Shown here piece after piece: positions 37,893 through 48,110 of a stretch of 64,000 bases of DNA (positions are counted from its first letter, which is position 1; each line of letters begins with the position of its first letter). The notes beneath the pieces are model-generated. The model had not been told where the DNA came from. It saw nothing but the letters and a program-made list of their open reading frames with translations, and made no database searches. The stretch spans positions 62,001-126,000 of the forward strand of contig NZ_JAJMLZ010000010.1 of assembly GCF_022227765.1 (NCBI RefSeq), read 5' to 3'. The stretch is from Ectothiorhodospira shaposhnikovii (GTDB lineage: Bacteria; Pseudomonadota; Gammaproteobacteria; Ectothiorhodospirales; Ectothiorhodospiraceae). The position numbers and the translations under genes are program-made.

Positions 37893-39314
37893 TCAACGGA
37901 TCAGCTGCCTGCCCCGCTCGTCACCGCCGGTCGGGGGCGGCGGCGGTTCCATCAGTCCATCCAGTGCCTTCAGGCTGTCCTTGAACGTCACCGACTGGCG
38001 CATGTCCTGCTGCAGGTACTGTTCCAGCCTGGGCTGCATGGCAACGGCCTCGTCCACCCGAGGATCGGCACCGCGCTGATAGGCACCCACGCTGATGAGA
38101 TCCCGATTCTGCTGATAGTGGGAATACAGTTGTTTGAAGCGGCGGGCGGCCTGGATATGCCCGGGGTCCACGATCTCGTTCATCACCCGTGACACGGAGG
38201 CCTCGATATCGATGGCCGGATACCGTCCCGTGTCGGCAATCCGTCGCGACAGGACCACATGGCCGTCAAGGATCGCCCGGGCGGCGTCGGCGATGGGATC
38301 ATTGGTGTCGTCCCCTTCGGCCAGCACCGTATAGAAAGCCGTGATGGACCCACTACCCTGATCCCCGTTTCCGGCCCGTTCCACCAGTTGGGGCAACTTG
38401 GCAAAGACCGACGGGGTATACCCCTTGGTCGCCGGCGGCTCGCCAATGGCCAGGGAGATCTCCCGCTGGGCCTGGGCAAACCGGGTCAGGGAATCCATCA
38501 GCAACAATACGTCATGCCCCTTGTCGCGGAAGTATTCCGCAATGCTGGTGGCCAGCATGGCCCCGTGCAAACGCATCAGGGGAGGATGATCCGCCGGCAC
38601 CGCCACCACCACGGCCCGCGCCATGCCCTCGGGACCGAGGATGTTCTGGACGAATTCGTTCACTTCCCTGCCCCGTTCCCCGATCAGGCCCACCACCGTG
38701 ATGTCCGCCGTGGTGTAACGGGTCATCATGCCAAGAAGCACGCTCTTGCCCACGCCGCTACCGGCGAACAGCCCCATGCGCTGACCCCGGCCCACCGTCA
38801 ACAAGCCGTTGATGGCCCTGACTCCCACGTCCAGGGGTTCGTGGATGGGGCGCCTGGCCAGGGGGTTGATGCTGCGACCGTTAAGGGAGACATGCGCATC
38901 GCACTGGGGCGCGGGGCGACCATCCAGCGGCCGCCCGGAACCGTCCAGGACCCGCCCCAGCAAGGCGTCACCCACCTGGGTGTCGCGGGCATGACGGGTG
39001 GGAATCACCCGGGCGCCCGGCGTCAGGCCACTGACGTCGCCCACCGGCATCAGGAAGGTACGTTCCGCGGAAAAACCCACCACTTCCGCCTCCACCTCGT
39101 GGCCGCCGGCACTGATGACCCGGCAGCGCCCACCGATGGAGGCCTGACAACCTTCCGCCTCCAACGTCAGGCCCACCATCCGGACCAGACGCCCCTCCGC
39201 GACAACCGGTTGGGCACGGGCCGCCCGTGCCCGATACCGGGCCAGTGTCTCCGCCAGCAGGCTGGAACGCACGTCGGGACGGAGCGCGGGCGGCAACCGG
39301 CGGGTGTCAGTCAT
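37893..39314 (-). CDS. fliI: Flagellar export ATPase FliI
   Basis: This F1-beta-like ATPase of about 473 residues has Walker [12 protein letters not shown], the [13 protein letters not shown] motif and Walker [14 protein letters not shown]. It powers substrate unfolding at the export gate with FliH and FliJ. The ATG at 39314 overlaps the fliH stop; an upstream frame adds residues that the family lacks. Confidence 0.96.
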   Translation of the reverse strand: MTDTRRLPPALRPDVRSSLLAETLARYRARAARAQPVVAEGRLVRMVGLTLEAEGCQASIGGRCRVISAGGHEVEAEVVGFSAERTFLMPVGDVSGLTPGARVIPTRHARDTQVGDALLGRVLDGSGRPLDGRPAPQCDAHVSLNGRSINPLARRPIHEPLDVGVRAINGLLTVGRGQRMGLFAGSGVGKSVLLGMMTRYTTADITVVGLIGERGREVNEFVQNILGPEGMARAVVVAVPADHPPLMRLHGAMLATSIAEYFRDKGHDVLLLMDSLTRFAQAQREISLAIGEPPATKGYTPSVFAKLPQLVERAGNGDQGSGSITAFYTVLAEGDDTNDPIADAARAILDGHVVLSRRIADTGRYPAIDIEASVSRVMNEIVDPGHIQAARRFKQLYSHYQQNRDLISVGAYQRGADPRVDEAVAMQPRLEQYLQQDMRQSVTFKDSLKALDGLMEPPPPPTGGDERGRQLIR

Positions 39315-40071
39315 CGCCGCCGCCTCCCCCCTGATCGGTGCTGCGCTCCCCGCCCCATACCGAGGCAATGACGGCATTCAGACGGGATTCCAGGGTGGCA
39401 TCCACCCGTGATGTTTCGGTGATCACCCGCACCCCGCCGCGACTGAGAGTGGGATCTTCGACAATGGACCAGGGACGTTCCAGATCATCCAGCCGCAGGG
39501 TTTCCCGGACCAGCTTGCTGTCATCCGGATGCAGGTGCAGATGCAGCTTGCGTTCGGCGCTGGGCAGGGCTTCCAGGGCCTCCCTGAGCACCGCGACGAT
39601 CGCCCCGGGGTCGGTCTTCAACTCGCGGCGGACCAGCTGGCGGGCTACCGCCATGGCCAGTTGCACCAGTTCGTCCTCCACTGCGGCATCCAGCGCCGCA
39701 TAGGGCTGCTCAAGCCCCTGGATCAGATGGTCCAGCAGCGCCAGGCGCTCCTTCACGGCGGCCTCGGCGGCCTTCAGGCCATCCGCCTGTCCCTTGGCAA
39801 ATCCTTCCTTGCGACCCTGCTCCAGCCCCAGTCGGCGCCCCTCCTCCTGTCCCGCCCGCAGGCCTTCTTCACGGGCCTGGCGCTCGATGTCCATGATGCG
39901 GTCGGCGGTGGGCAAACCGGGCGCCGAATCCAGCGCCTCGTCTTCCGCCTCTGTCTCCGGCGCCGACGGTTCGGGATCAGATGCCTGATCCGCCAGGGGC
40001 GCATGGATATCGGGCAGTTCCCAGCGCCTGGCACCAGTCCCCTTTTCCGATGTGATAATGCGTTCGATCAT
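39307..40071 (-). CDS. fliH: Flagellar export stator protein FliH
   Basis: This 254-residue protein has an acidic N-terminus, a Gly/Glu repeat region ([25 protein letters not shown], with the glycine heptads typical of FliH) and a C-terminal domain like the V-type ATPase E subunit. It binds and inhibits FliI. It lies 18 bp after the fliG stop. Confidence 0.93.
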   Translation of the reverse strand: MIERIITSEKGTGARRWELPDIHAPLADQASDPEPSAPETEAEDEALDSAPGLPTADRIMDIERQAREEGLRAGQEEGRRLGLEQGRKEGFAKGQADGLKAAEAAVKERLALLDHLIQGLEQPYAALDAAVEDELVQLAMAVARQLVRRELKTDPGAIVAVLREALEALPSAERKLHLHLHPDDSKLVRETLRLDDLERPWSIVEDPTLSRGGVRVITETSRVDATLESRLNAVIASVWGGERSTDQGGGGGDD

Positions 40072-40089
40072 TCAGTGTCTCCGTCCGGA

Positions 40090-41097
40090 CTAGACCATCT
40101 GCTCGGCGCCCTTGTTGCCGAGCACGATCTCGCCGGACTCGGCCATGCGCCGGGCGATGCTCAGGATTTCCTTCTGCGCGACCTCCACCTCGCTCAGACG
40201 CACCGGCCCCTTCGCCTCCAGGTCGTCCTGCAGCATCTCGGCGGCGCGCTTGGACATGTTCCGGAGGATCTTGTCCTTGACCGCGTCGTCGGCACCCTTG
40301 AGGGCCAGAACCAGGGAGTCGGTGGACACCTCCCGCAACAGGGACTGGATACCGCGATCGTCCACATCCACCAGGTTGGCGAACACGAACATGAGATCCT
40401 GGATCTTCTGCCCCAGGCCCTCGTCCAGATCCCGGACCTTGTCCATGATCATGCCTTCCTTGGTGGAGTCCATGAAATTGAGGATGTTGGCGGCACTCTT
40501 CACGCCGCCCACCGACGAGGACTTGACGTTCAGGTTGCCGGCAAACTGACGTTCCAGGATCTCGTCCAGTTCCATCAGTGCCGCCGGCTGTACTCCATCC
40601 AGGGTGGCAATGCGCATCAGAATGTCCGGCTGGGTACGATCCGGCAGGAAGGACAGCACGGCGGCGGCATGGTCCGGATCCAGGTAGGACAGGACGATGG
40701 CGATGATCTGCGGATGTTCCAGCCGGATGACCTCGGCCACGGCGCGGGGGTCCATCCACTTCAGGGATTCAAGCCCCTTGGAGTTGCGTCCCAGCAGGAT
40801 CCGGTCGATCACCCCGTCCGCCTTGTCCTTGCCCAGGGCGGAGGTGAGCACGCTGCGGATGTACTCGTCCGACCCCATGCCCAGCGCGGTCTGCTCCTCC
40901 ACCACGGCGATGAAGTCATCCAGCACCTCTCCCACCTCCTTCTTGGAGACATTGGACAGGGAGGCCATGGCGGTCCCGATCCGCTGCACTTCCTTGGGAC
41001 CCATGTGCTTGAGGACCTGGGCGGCCGATTCCTCGCCCAGGCTCATCAGGAAAACCGCGGCCCGGTCGGGCCCGGACAGTTTGCTCTTAGGATCCAT
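40090..41097 (-). CDS. fliG: Flagellar motor switch protein FliG
   Basis: This 335-residue protein has the three-domain FliG fold: an N-terminal FliF-binding part (SGPDRAAVFLMSLGEE), a middle part, and a C-terminal torque domain with the charged helix DDRGIQSLLREVSTDSLVLALKG that faces the stator. Its ATG overlaps the fliF 3' end by 11 bases. Confidence 0.96.
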   Translation of the reverse strand: MDPKSKLSGPDRAAVFLMSLGEESAAQVLKHMGPKEVQRIGTAMASLSNVSKKEVGEVLDDFIAVVEEQTALGMGSDEYIRSVLTSALGKDKADGVIDRILLGRNSKGLESLKWMDPRAVAEVIRLEHPQIIAIVLSYLDPDHAAAVLSFLPDRTQPDILMRIATLDGVQPAALMELDEILERQFAGNLNVKSSSVGGVKSAANILNFMDSTKEGMIMDKVRDLDEGLGQKIQDLMFVFANLVDVDDRGIQSLLREVSTDSLVLALKGADDAVKDKILRNMSKRAAEMLQDDLEAKGPVRLSEVEVAQKEILSIARRMAESGEIVLGNKGAEQMV

Positions 41098-42748
41098 CTT
41101 CAGCCACCCAGTTCTTCACCACTTGAGCCACCAGTTTGGGATCTTCCTTGATCAGTTCGCGCACCCGCTGCAGATTTTCTTCATAGCTTGCCGGCTTCTT
41201 ACCCGGCAGGGCCTGAGGTTCACCGGCGCCCTCGTGGGTCAGGCTGAGTTGATCTTCTCCCAGCCCTTCACCTTCCAGGCGCTTGCGCTCCTCCGCTTCT
41301 TCCTCCGTTTCCGGCGCACCCTTGGCGGCCAGTCCCTTGAGCATGGGACGGACCACCAGGAGGATCAGCAGCAGGGCCACCAGTGCCACCAGCGCCATTC
41401 TTGCCAGATCCTGAGCCCAGGGCTCCTGCCAGATCACCGGCGCGGGGAAGGGATCAGGCTCGGCCACGGCGCGGAACGGGGCGTTCATGACATTGACACT
41501 GTCGCCGCGACGGGCATCAAAGCCCACCGCCTCGCGCACCAGGTTCTCGATGCGCTGCAGTTCTTCCTGGGGGATGGGCTCGCGCACCATCTCCCCATCC
41601 TCATTCAACTGTTCACGGAAATCCAGTACCACCGCCACCGACAGGCGACGCACGGTACCGGGCGCCTCGCGGACGTGGCTGATGGTGCGATCCACTTCGT
41701 AATTACGGGTCATGCGGCGACTGCTGGAGCCGGGCATGGCGGCGGCATCAGGCCCCAGCACACCCTCCCCTTCGGCATCGAGCACGCCACCCGCGGGCGG
41801 CTGATTGGTCAGGGCACCGGGGATACCCATCATGCCCAGACTGCCGCGGGATTCCTCCTCCGCAAGTTGCTCGCTGCGCAGGGCCGTGAGTTCGGGGTCA
41901 TAGTTCTCGATCGTGCGTTCGATGCGGGAAAAGTCCAGGTCGGCGGACACCTGGGCGCGCACCCCGTCGGGTCCGACAATGGGCGAGACGATGTCCATGA
42001 TGCGTCGGACATAGCTCTCTTCCATGCGGCGGGTGAATTCCAGGTTACGGGTGGAGAGATTCATGCCCTCATCCTCGTCCCTGGGGGTCAGCAACTGACC
42101 TCGCTGATCCACCACGGTCACCCGCTCCGGCTCCAGATCGGGAATGCTGGACGAAACCAGATGGACAATGCCGGCCACCTGACGTTCCGTCAGCGTCCTG
42201 CCGGGGTGGAGATTGACCAGCACCGAGGCACTGGGCTTGGTGCGGTCACGCACAAACACGGTTTCCCGGGGCATGGCCAGATGCACCCGAGCCGTCTCCA
42301 CGCTGGCCAGGGTCGATACCGAACGGGCCAGTTCTCCTTCCAGGGCACGGTGATAACGGGCCGTCTCCACCAGGCGACTGGTTCCGATCCCCTGATCCTG
42401 TTCCATCAGCTCGAAACCGAATCCCCCCGTGCGCGGCAATCCTTCCGTCGCCATCTGCAGGCGGGCTTCATGCACCCGTCCCGCGGGCACCGTCAGGGCG
42501 CCGGTCATGGGGTCGATCCGGTAGTTGATGCCCTGACGCCCCAGTGCCTCCATCACCTGAGCCGACTCCCGTTCTCCCAACCCGGGGAAGAGCACGGCAT
42601 AGGATGGCCGGGTGACCCACAGGAACAGACTCGCCACCAGGGCGACCACCGCCGCCACCCCGACCAGCAAGCCGACCTGGCTCTGCCGGGGCAGACTGGT
42701 GAAACCCTGCATCTGCTGATTGAACGTCGTGGTCAGTGAAGTGGCCAT
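41087..42748 (-). CDS. fliF: Flagellar MS-ring protein FliF
   Basis: This 553-residue protein has transmembrane helices near residues 27-45 and 445-465, a YscJ-like ring-building domain (VLFPGLGERESAQVMEAL) and a C-terminal tail that binds FliG. It is the base on which the rotor is built. Confidence 0.96.
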   Translation of the reverse strand: MATSLTTTFNQQMQGFTSLPRQSQVGLLVGVAAVVALVASLFLWVTRPSYAVLFPGLGERESAQVMEALGRQGINYRIDPMTGALTVPAGRVHEARLQMATEGLPRTGGFGFELMEQDQGIGTSRLVETARYHRALEGELARSVSTLASVETARVHLAMPRETVFVRDRTKPSASVLVNLHPGRTLTERQVAGIVHLVSSSIPDLEPERVTVVDQRGQLLTPRDEDEGMNLSTRNLEFTRRMEESYVRRIMDIVSPIVGPDGVRAQVSADLDFSRIERTIENYDPELTALRSEQLAEEESRGSLGMMGIPGALTNQPPAGGVLDAEGEGVLGPDAAAMPGSSSRRMTRNYEVDRTISHVREAPGTVRRLSVAVVLDFREQLNEDGEMVREPIPQEELQRIENLVREAVGFDARRGDSVNVMNAPFRAVAEPDPFPAPVIWQEPWAQDLARMALVALVALLLILLVVRPMLKGLAAKGAPETEEEAEERKRLEGEGLGEDQLSLTHEGAGEPQALPGKKPASYEENLQRVRELIKEDPKLVAQVVKNWVAEDGS

Positions 42749-42767
42749 GATGCTTCCTTAAAAGGAC

Positions 42768-43091
42768 CTACACCTGCATGTTCATGATGTCCTGATAGGC
42801 GGACACCAGACGATTGCGCACCTGCATGGTGGCCTCGAAGGAGATGCTGGCCTTTTGCGTGGCGATCATCACCTGGGCCAGATCCACGTCAGGGTCCCCC
42901 ATCTCGAACCGGGTGGCCAGCTGATTGCCCTTCTGCTGGGCACTGTTCACCTTGTCCATGGATTGCTTCAGCGCCGCGGCAAAATTGGGCTGCGCCGGTG
43001 GTGGCACCGCGGCCTTGGGCCCTTCCAGACCGGCACTGGCCGCCAGCACGCGCATCTGCTGAAGCACCTGGTTGATCTGCATGTCACTCAT
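42768..43091 (-). CDS. fliE: Flagellar MS-ring/rod adaptor FliE
   Basis: This protein of about 107 residues ends with the family motif ATQKASISFEATMQVRNRLVSAYQDIMNMQV-like segment and joins the MS ring to the rod. The ATG at 43091 has GGGAGGG upstream; a longer frame to 43142 overlaps the flrC-like stop. No separate sigma-54 promoter was found in the 47 bp before it. Confidence 0.94.
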   Translation of the reverse strand: MSDMQINQVLQQMRVLAASAGLEGPKAAVPPPAQPNFAAALKQSMDKVNSAQQKGNQLATRFEMGDPDVDLAQVMIATQKASISFEATMQVRNRLVSAYQDIMNMQV

Positions 43092-43138
43092 CTCGATACC
43101 CTCCCGGCCCGCATCGGCGGACCAAGCATCAATGCATG

Positions 43139-44164
43139 TCAATAGGGAATGGTCACGCCGGCATCGCGCAGTCTGGCCAGCTTGTAGCGCAGGGTGCGCG
43201 GGCTGATGCCCAGACGGGCGGCGGCGTCCTTGCGGCTGCCCTCTTCCACCCTGAGAGCATCCAGAATCAGTTGTTCTTCCCGGGACCTCAGCCTGTCACC
43301 CAGGCGCTGGGTGGCGGCGGACGTCGGCTCCGAGACAGGGGCATGGAGAGAAGCATGGGGCGCGGCATCGACCTTCCCCATGGCCTCGAACTGGATGGAG
43401 GCGGCATCCAGTTCCTCTCCGTCGCGCAGGATCATGGCCCGCTGGATGACGTTGTCCAGCTCGCGCACGTTGCCCGGCCAGGTGTGATCCATCAGCCGTG
43501 CCGCGGCGGCGGTGGTGAGATTGGCCTGGTCGATGGCGCGACCGTGGATATAGATCAGTCGTCGGGCCAGGGGCAGGATGTCGCCGGGACGCTCCCGGAG
43601 CGGGGGAATGACCAGGGGGAAGACATTGAGCCGGTAGAACAGGTCCTCGCGGAACTTGCCCTCCGCCACCGCCTGCATGAGATTGCGGTTGGACGTGGCC
43701 AGCACCCGGACATCCATCTGCATGGGACGCCGTCCGCCGAGCCTCTCCACCTCCCGCTCCTGCAGCACACGCAGCAATTTCGCCTGCAGGGAGAGATCCA
43801 TCTCGGAGATCTCGTCCAGCAGCAGGGTCCCCCCTTCCGCCAGCTCGAACTTGCCGGGACGGGATTCATAGGCCCCCGTGAATGCCCCCCGCTCATGACC
43901 GAAGAGCATGGCTTCCAGCATGTTTTCGGGAATGGCTGCGCAGTTGACCGCCACGAAGGGACCGTCGGCGCGGGGAGAGTGGGCATGAATGAATCTGGCA
44001 TAGACTTCCTTGCCCACCCCCGACTCGCCGTTGAGCATCACGGTCGCTTCCGAGGCGGCAACACGACGCGCAAGCTCCACCAGTTCCCGGCTCCGCGGGT
44101 CCTCCGCGACCAGCTCGAAGGCCCCGCCGGAAGGGTCCATTGTCAGAAGTGTTGCCTGGGTCAT
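43139..44164 (-). CDS. Sigma-54 activator of the FlrC/FleR group lacking a receiver domain
   Basis: This 341-residue protein has the AAA+ domain with Walker A GESGVGKE (about residue 46), the sigma-54 contact loop GAFTGA (about residue 93) and Walker [13 protein letters not shown], then a Fis-type helix-turn-helix ([19 protein letters not shown]). The first about 20 residues hold no receiver domain, whereas FleR and FlrC have one of about 120 residues. It is placed where fleS-fleR (flrB-flrC) lies in Pseudomonas/Vibrio, but no histidine kinase gene is present. It probably activates the fliL, fliK and other sigma-54 promoters (inference). Confidence 0.9.
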   Translation of the reverse strand: MTQATLLTMDPSGGAFELVAEDPRSRELVELARRVAASEATVMLNGESGVGKEVYARFIHAHSPRADGPFVAVNCAAIPENMLEAMLFGHERGAFTGAYESRPGKFELAEGGTLLLDEISEMDLSLQAKLLRVLQEREVERLGGRRPMQMDVRVLATSNRNLMQAVAEGKFREDLFYRLNVFPLVIPPLRERPGDILPLARRLIYIHGRAIDQANLTTAAAARLMDHTWPGNVRELDNVIQRAMILRDGEELDAASIQFEAMGKVDAAPHASLHAPVSEPTSAATQRLGDRLRSREEQLILDALRVEEGSRKDAAARLGISPRTLRYKLARLRDAGVTIPY

Positions 44165-44250
44165 CTCACCTGCTCCGAAATGTGGTCCGGTTGTCGGCCC
44201 TCCCGGCGGTGACGTAACACCGGCGATGGAGTGGCCTGCAACCTTCCAGA

Positions 44251-44266
44251 AGCAGGTAACGTGCCA
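44251..44266 (-). promoter_or_regulatory. Sigma-54 promoter of the flrC-like gene
   Basis: The minus strand reads TGGCACGTTACCTGCT; it matches TGGCACG-N4-TTGCW except one T to C and keeps GG at -24 and GC at -12. Transcription would start near 44239, 75 bp before the gene. Just upstream (44267-44316) is an unusually A/T-rich stretch that could bend or bind a regulator. FleQ is the natural activator. Confidence 0.82.
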
Positions 44267-44318
44267 GAAAATAAAAACAATTAAAAACAGATACTTAAAA
44301 ACAAAAAACAGAACTGCG

Positions 44319-45797
44319 TCAGGATTCCGTCGTCATATCATCCCGCTGGACGCCGTATTTCCGCATCTTTTCCACCAGCGTGGTCCGGCGCATGCCCAGT
44401 AACTTGGCGGCATGGGCCACCACCCCGTCGGAGCGATCAAGGGCCTGCCGGATCAGCTGGGTCTCCAGATCGCTGATGTACTCCTTGAGATCCAGCCCGG
44501 ACTCGGGCAACCCGGCCTCCAGGGTGACGGGAGCATCGACCTCGGCCGCACTGATGGTCTGCAGATCCTGTTCACTCAGGCCGGCCCTGAATTTGCCGGG
44601 CAGGTCATCAGGCGACACGGTTTCTCCCGGAAACATGATGGAGAGACGTTCCACCAGGTTGGCCAGCTCACGAACATTGCCGGGCCAGTCATAACGGGAC
44701 AGTACCCGCAGGGCAGCGGGAGAAAACCGCACCCCGGAGCGTCCCTCGGCCTCCATCCGGGTCACCAGCTCATCGATCAGCAAGGGCAGGTCCCTGAGCC
44801 GATCCCGCAGCGGCGGTACCTCGATGGGGAATACATTGAGTCGATAATACAGATCTTCCCGGAAGGTGCCTTCCTGGATCGCCACCTCCAGATCCCGATG
44901 GGTCGCGGCAATGATGCGTGCATCGGTGGTCAGCGTCTTGGTGCTGCCCACACGCTCGAAAGTACGTTCCTGCAGTACCCGCAGGATCTTCACCTGCATG
45001 GGCAGCGGCATGTCACCGATCTCGTCCAGGAACAGGGTGCCGCCCTGGGCCAGCTCGAAGCGACCGGGACGGGCGGTGATGGCGCCGGTGAAGGCCCCCT
45101 TTTCATGACCGAACAGCTCGCTTTCCAGCAATTCTCCGGGAATGGCGCCACAGTTCACCGCCACGAAGGGCTTGCCGCCACGGGACGAGCACTGGTGAAC
45201 ATTGCGGGCCACCACCTCCTTGCCGGTCCCGGTCTCGCCCAGAATCAGCACATTGGCATCGGTCATCGCCACCTGCTGGATCAGCTCACGGATACGCTGC
45301 ATGGTCCGGTGATACCCCACCAGGGAATGGTAGAGCGCCTGATGCCGGACCTTGTCCGGCGAGACCCCGTTGACCACCAGATGACGCGCCGTCTGCAGAC
45401 TGCCCGACAAGGCGGGATAACGCAGGGGGAAGTCCAGGCGACCCAGCACCCGGGGATGCATCGCATCCGGCAGGGATGAAAATTCCTCGGCGGCACCCGC
45501 CAGGATCAGTGGGGGCAATCCATCAAGCGCCGACAGGGGTTCCACCAGCTCGGCCCCATGCGCCACGGCGCAACCGCTGACCAGAATCGCCAGCCAGTCC
45601 CCCCGGGTCTGCTCCCGCAGATGAGCGCCGCACTCCCGTGGCGACATCACCCGTGGACGACAGCCCAGAAAGTCCAGGATGGTTTCCATGCGTTCGGCGC
45701 GCCGGGCATCCCCCGCCACCACCAGGACGACATCGGGCAACAGTGGAGGCTGTCCGTCCGCGTCTTCGGTTGTCGATAATGGGTCTTGAAGTGTCAT
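44319..45797 (-). CDS. fleQ: Flagellar master regulator FleQ (FlrA)
   Basis: This 492-residue sigma-54 activator has an N-terminal receiver-like FleQ domain without the phosphorylation Asp pattern, a AAA+ domain with Walker A GETGTGKE, the GAFTGA loop and [12 protein letters not shown], and a C-terminal Fis helix-turn-helix ([21 protein letters not shown]). It heads the flagellar cascade and in Pseudomonas binds c-di-GMP and is restrained by FleN (FlhG here). The neighbouring PilZ-like gene fits a c-di-GMP link. Confidence 0.93.
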   Translation of the reverse strand: MTLQDPLSTTEDADGQPPLLPDVVLVVAGDARRAERMETILDFLGCRPRVMSPRECGAHLREQTRGDWLAILVSGCAVAHGAELVEPLSALDGLPPLILAGAAEEFSSLPDAMHPRVLGRLDFPLRYPALSGSLQTARHLVVNGVSPDKVRHQALYHSLVGYHRTMQRIRELIQQVAMTDANVLILGETGTGKEVVARNVHQCSSRGGKPFVAVNCGAIPGELLESELFGHEKGAFTGAITARPGRFELAQGGTLFLDEIGDMPLPMQVKILRVLQERTFERVGSTKTLTTDARIIAATHRDLEVAIQEGTFREDLYYRLNVFPIEVPPLRDRLRDLPLLIDELVTRMEAEGRSGVRFSPAALRVLSRYDWPGNVRELANLVERLSIMFPGETVSPDDLPGKFRAGLSEQDLQTISAAEVDAPVTLEAGLPESGLDLKEYISDLETQLIRQALDRSDGVVAHAAKLLGMRRTTLVEKMRKYGVQRDDMTTES

Positions 45798-45886
45798 AAA
45801 TATACGCCCTGGACCGTTCCATGGGTCCGAAACAATAACCGCTTTTTGAAAAGGCTCAGTTGACCTGCGCCGCCGTCCCGACCCGT

Positions 45887-46459
45887 TCAGTTCGGGGTTT
45901 CATCACGCCTGGACCGGCTCTGGGCGATGCTGCGTCGATGGCGCCGGAACACCATTTTCTGAATGCCGTCTTCGAGTGCCGGACTCATTCCCTGGAACAG
46001 CACGCTCAGATCATAGCCCGATTCCGCGGCCTCGCACGAGGTCACCCGGGCATACAGCGTCAGCGGCCGGGGAAACTGGGGACACAGATAAAAGCTCAGG
46101 CACAGGGCCTGCCCGGGCGGCAGGGACTCCGGCTGGACCCAGCCCAGGCCTTCGGCGGAAATCCGCAAAGGAACCGGCGGCGGAATCCGCGCATGGGCAT
46201 GCAGCAACAGACTCACCATTTCCACCAGCAGGTTGACCTTCGACTCGATTCTGAGCAGTTCCTGGGTCACCTCACCGGCGTCATCGATCCGTCGCGGCTG
46301 AACATCATCCATGCCTGCGCAGACCCGGAGCAGGCTTTCATTGGCTTCATTGATCCGGGCCAGCTCTTCAGCCGGAGGAATCCCGTCCACCGGTTCCATC
46401 GCCAGGGGGAGTCGATCCCTGATCACCAGCACATCCTTGAAGGGATCGTCTGTCGTCAT
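45887..46459 (-). CDS. PilZ-like (atypical PilZ) protein
   Basis: This 190-residue protein has an N-terminal helical region and a C-terminal PilZ-like beta-barrel (about residues 90-175: [26 protein letters not shown]..), ending in a basic helix [17 protein letters not shown]. The canonical RxxxR and D/NxSxxG c-di-GMP motifs are not clear, so it fits the atypical PilZ class. It lies immediately upstream of fleQ in the same direction, 89 bp away, a common arrangement. Confidence 0.65.
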   Translation of the reverse strand: MTTDDPFKDVLVIRDRLPLAMEPVDGIPPAEELARINEANESLLRVCAGMDDVQPRRIDDAGEVTQELLRIESKVNLLVEMVSLLLHAHARIPPPVPLRISAEGLGWVQPESLPPGQALCLSFYLCPQFPRPLTLYARVTSCEAAESGYDLSVLFQGMSPALEDGIQKMVFRRHRRSIAQSRSRRDETPN

Positions 46460-46522
46460 GATCTCATTTCAGCATAACCGCAAAGTGACAGGCAAAACCC
46501 GGATATCCCGGATCCGCCCCGA

Positions 46523-48013
46523 TCAAGTACCGCAGAAAGTCTGGTACACCCGCTCCGCCGGGTCCGGAGGCCGGGCATAGGCCTGGTCGTCCTCCGCCAG
46601 TGCCCAGGGATTGCGCACCACCTTGAGCAACCGCCGAAAAGGCCCGAAATCCCCCGCCTCCACGGCCGCCGCAATCACCTGTTCCACCCGATGATTGCGG
46701 GGAATACAGGCCGGGTTGATCCGTCGCATGCGCGCGGCCCGCGCCCCGGGAGACATCGCTCCCTCCCGGCGCAGGCGTGACCGCCACTGCCGCGCCCAGG
46801 CATCGAAGGCCTCGGGCTGCGTGAACAGGCGACGAACCGGCTCATCCTGCCCCTCGTCCTCGGCCGCATCACACAGATGACGAAAACACAGGGTGAAATC
46901 CGCCTGGCCCTGCTGCATGGCCTGCAGCAACCCCTGAATCAGGGCAATGTCCCCCTTATCGGCCGTGCTCAGCCCCAGCTTGAGGCCCATCACGTCAATC
47001 CAGTGACGCGCAAACCGTTCGGAGAAGGAATTTACCAGATCCGTGGCCGATTCCAGCGCCTGATTTTCGTCGGAGCCGATCAACGGCAGCAATGTCTCGG
47101 CCAATCGGGCCAGATTCCACTGGGCCATGGCCGGCTGATTGGCATAGGCATAACGCCCCCGGCTATCGATGGCACTGAAGACCTGATCCGGATGATAGAC
47201 GTCCATGAAGGCGCAAGGACCGAAATCGATGGTCTGTCCGGACACGGCCATGTTGTCCGTGTTCATCACCCCGTGGATAAACCCCACCCCCATCCACAGG
47301 GCCACCAGCCTTGCCTGGGCTTCCACGATGGCCTCCAGCAAGGCCAGACCGGGCTGGTCCGCCTCACGGGTCCAGGGGTAATGACGATCCGCGACATGGT
47401 CCGCCAGTTGCCCCAGCGCCGCCCGATCGCCACGCATGGCGAAATACTGAAATGTCCCCACCCGCACATGACTGGCTGCCACCCGGGTCAGCACAGCCCC
47501 CGGCAGGACCGTTTCCCGCAGCACCGGTTCTCCGGTGGAGACGGCGGCCAGGGCCCGGGTCGAAGGGATGCCCAGGGCATGCATGGCCTCGCTGACCAGA
47601 TACTCACGCAACACCGGACCGAGGGCGGCACGGCCATCGCCTCCCCGGGAAAACGGGGTACGGCCCGATCCCTTGAGCTGGATATCCCGACGCTGCCCCC
47701 GCACATCCACCACTTCCCCCAGCAGGATGGCCCGCCCATCCCCCAGCCGGGGCACGAAATGCCCGAACTGATGGCCGGCATAGGCCATGGCCAGGGGCTC
47801 CGAGCCGGGCAGTACGCGGTTACCCGCAAACACCTGGGCCCAGACTTCCGGCGTCAGGGACAGGGGATCGATGCCCAGCTCCCGACACAGGTCGTGATTG
47901 AGTTCTATCAGGGAGGGGGCAGGCACCGGATCCGGGTCAAGCCGGACATGGAAGGTCTCCGGCAGGCGGGCATAGGTGTTGGAAAACGGGATCGGATCAG
48001 GCACCGGGGACAC
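46523..48013 (-). CDS. selO: SelO/YdiU family protein AMPylase
   Basis: This pseudokinase-fold protein of about 496 residues belongs to the SelO family, which transfers AMP from ATP to protein Ser/Thr/Tyr residues, with a role in redox stress. Family motifs include AYAGHQFGHFVPRLGDGRA, LKGSGRTPFSR and GVMNTDNM. It ends in FCGT: the redox position is Cys here, not selenocysteine as in animal SelO. The GTG at 48013 has AAGGAGG ten bases upstream; a longer frame to 48124 would cover the FNR-like box and adds only a basic, low-complexity stretch. Being next to a selenocysteine locus is probably a coincidence of genes, not function. Confidence 0.93.
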   Translation of the reverse strand: MSPVPDPIPFSNTYARLPETFHVRLDPDPVPAPSLIELNHDLCRELGIDPLSLTPEVWAQVFAGNRVLPGSEPLAMAYAGHQFGHFVPRLGDGRAILLGEVVDVRGQRRDIQLKGSGRTPFSRGGDGRAALGPVLREYLVSEAMHALGIPSTRALAAVSTGEPVLRETVLPGAVLTRVAASHVRVGTFQYFAMRGDRAALGQLADHVADRHYPWTREADQPGLALLEAIVEAQARLVALWMGVGFIHGVMNTDNMAVSGQTIDFGPCAFMDVYHPDQVFSAIDSRGRYAYANQPAMAQWNLARLAETLLPLIGSDENQALESATDLVNSFSERFARHWIDVMGLKLGLSTADKGDIALIQGLLQAMQQGQADFTLCFRHLCDAAEDEGQDEPVRRLFTQPEAFDAWARQWRSRLRREGAMSPGARAARMRRINPACIPRNHRVEQVIAAAVEAGDFGPFRRLLKVVRNPWALAEDDQAYARPPDPAERVYQTFCGT

Positions 48014-48110
48014 AGGGTTCAAACCTCCTTCATTGGGCCGGCGGGCACACCGCCACAGCAATCCGACCACGCGCCGCCGTCGGGGTTCGCGCCGACGGCG
48101 GCAAGGAATA

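Noticed and set aside
43092-43138. Sigma-54 promoter directly before fliE
   Set aside because: I searched for TGGCAC-N5-TTGC on the minus strand here and found no match with correct spacing.
44319-45797. FleQ-like gene as an NtrC-type two-component regulator
   Set aside because: The N-terminal domain lacks the receiver's phosphorylation pattern, and the position at the head of the flagellar genes fits FleQ/FlrA.
46460-46522. Hairpin near CCGGGATATCC as a terminator of selO
   Set aside because: The stem is too short and the T-run (TTTT) weak; the evidence is not enough to call it.
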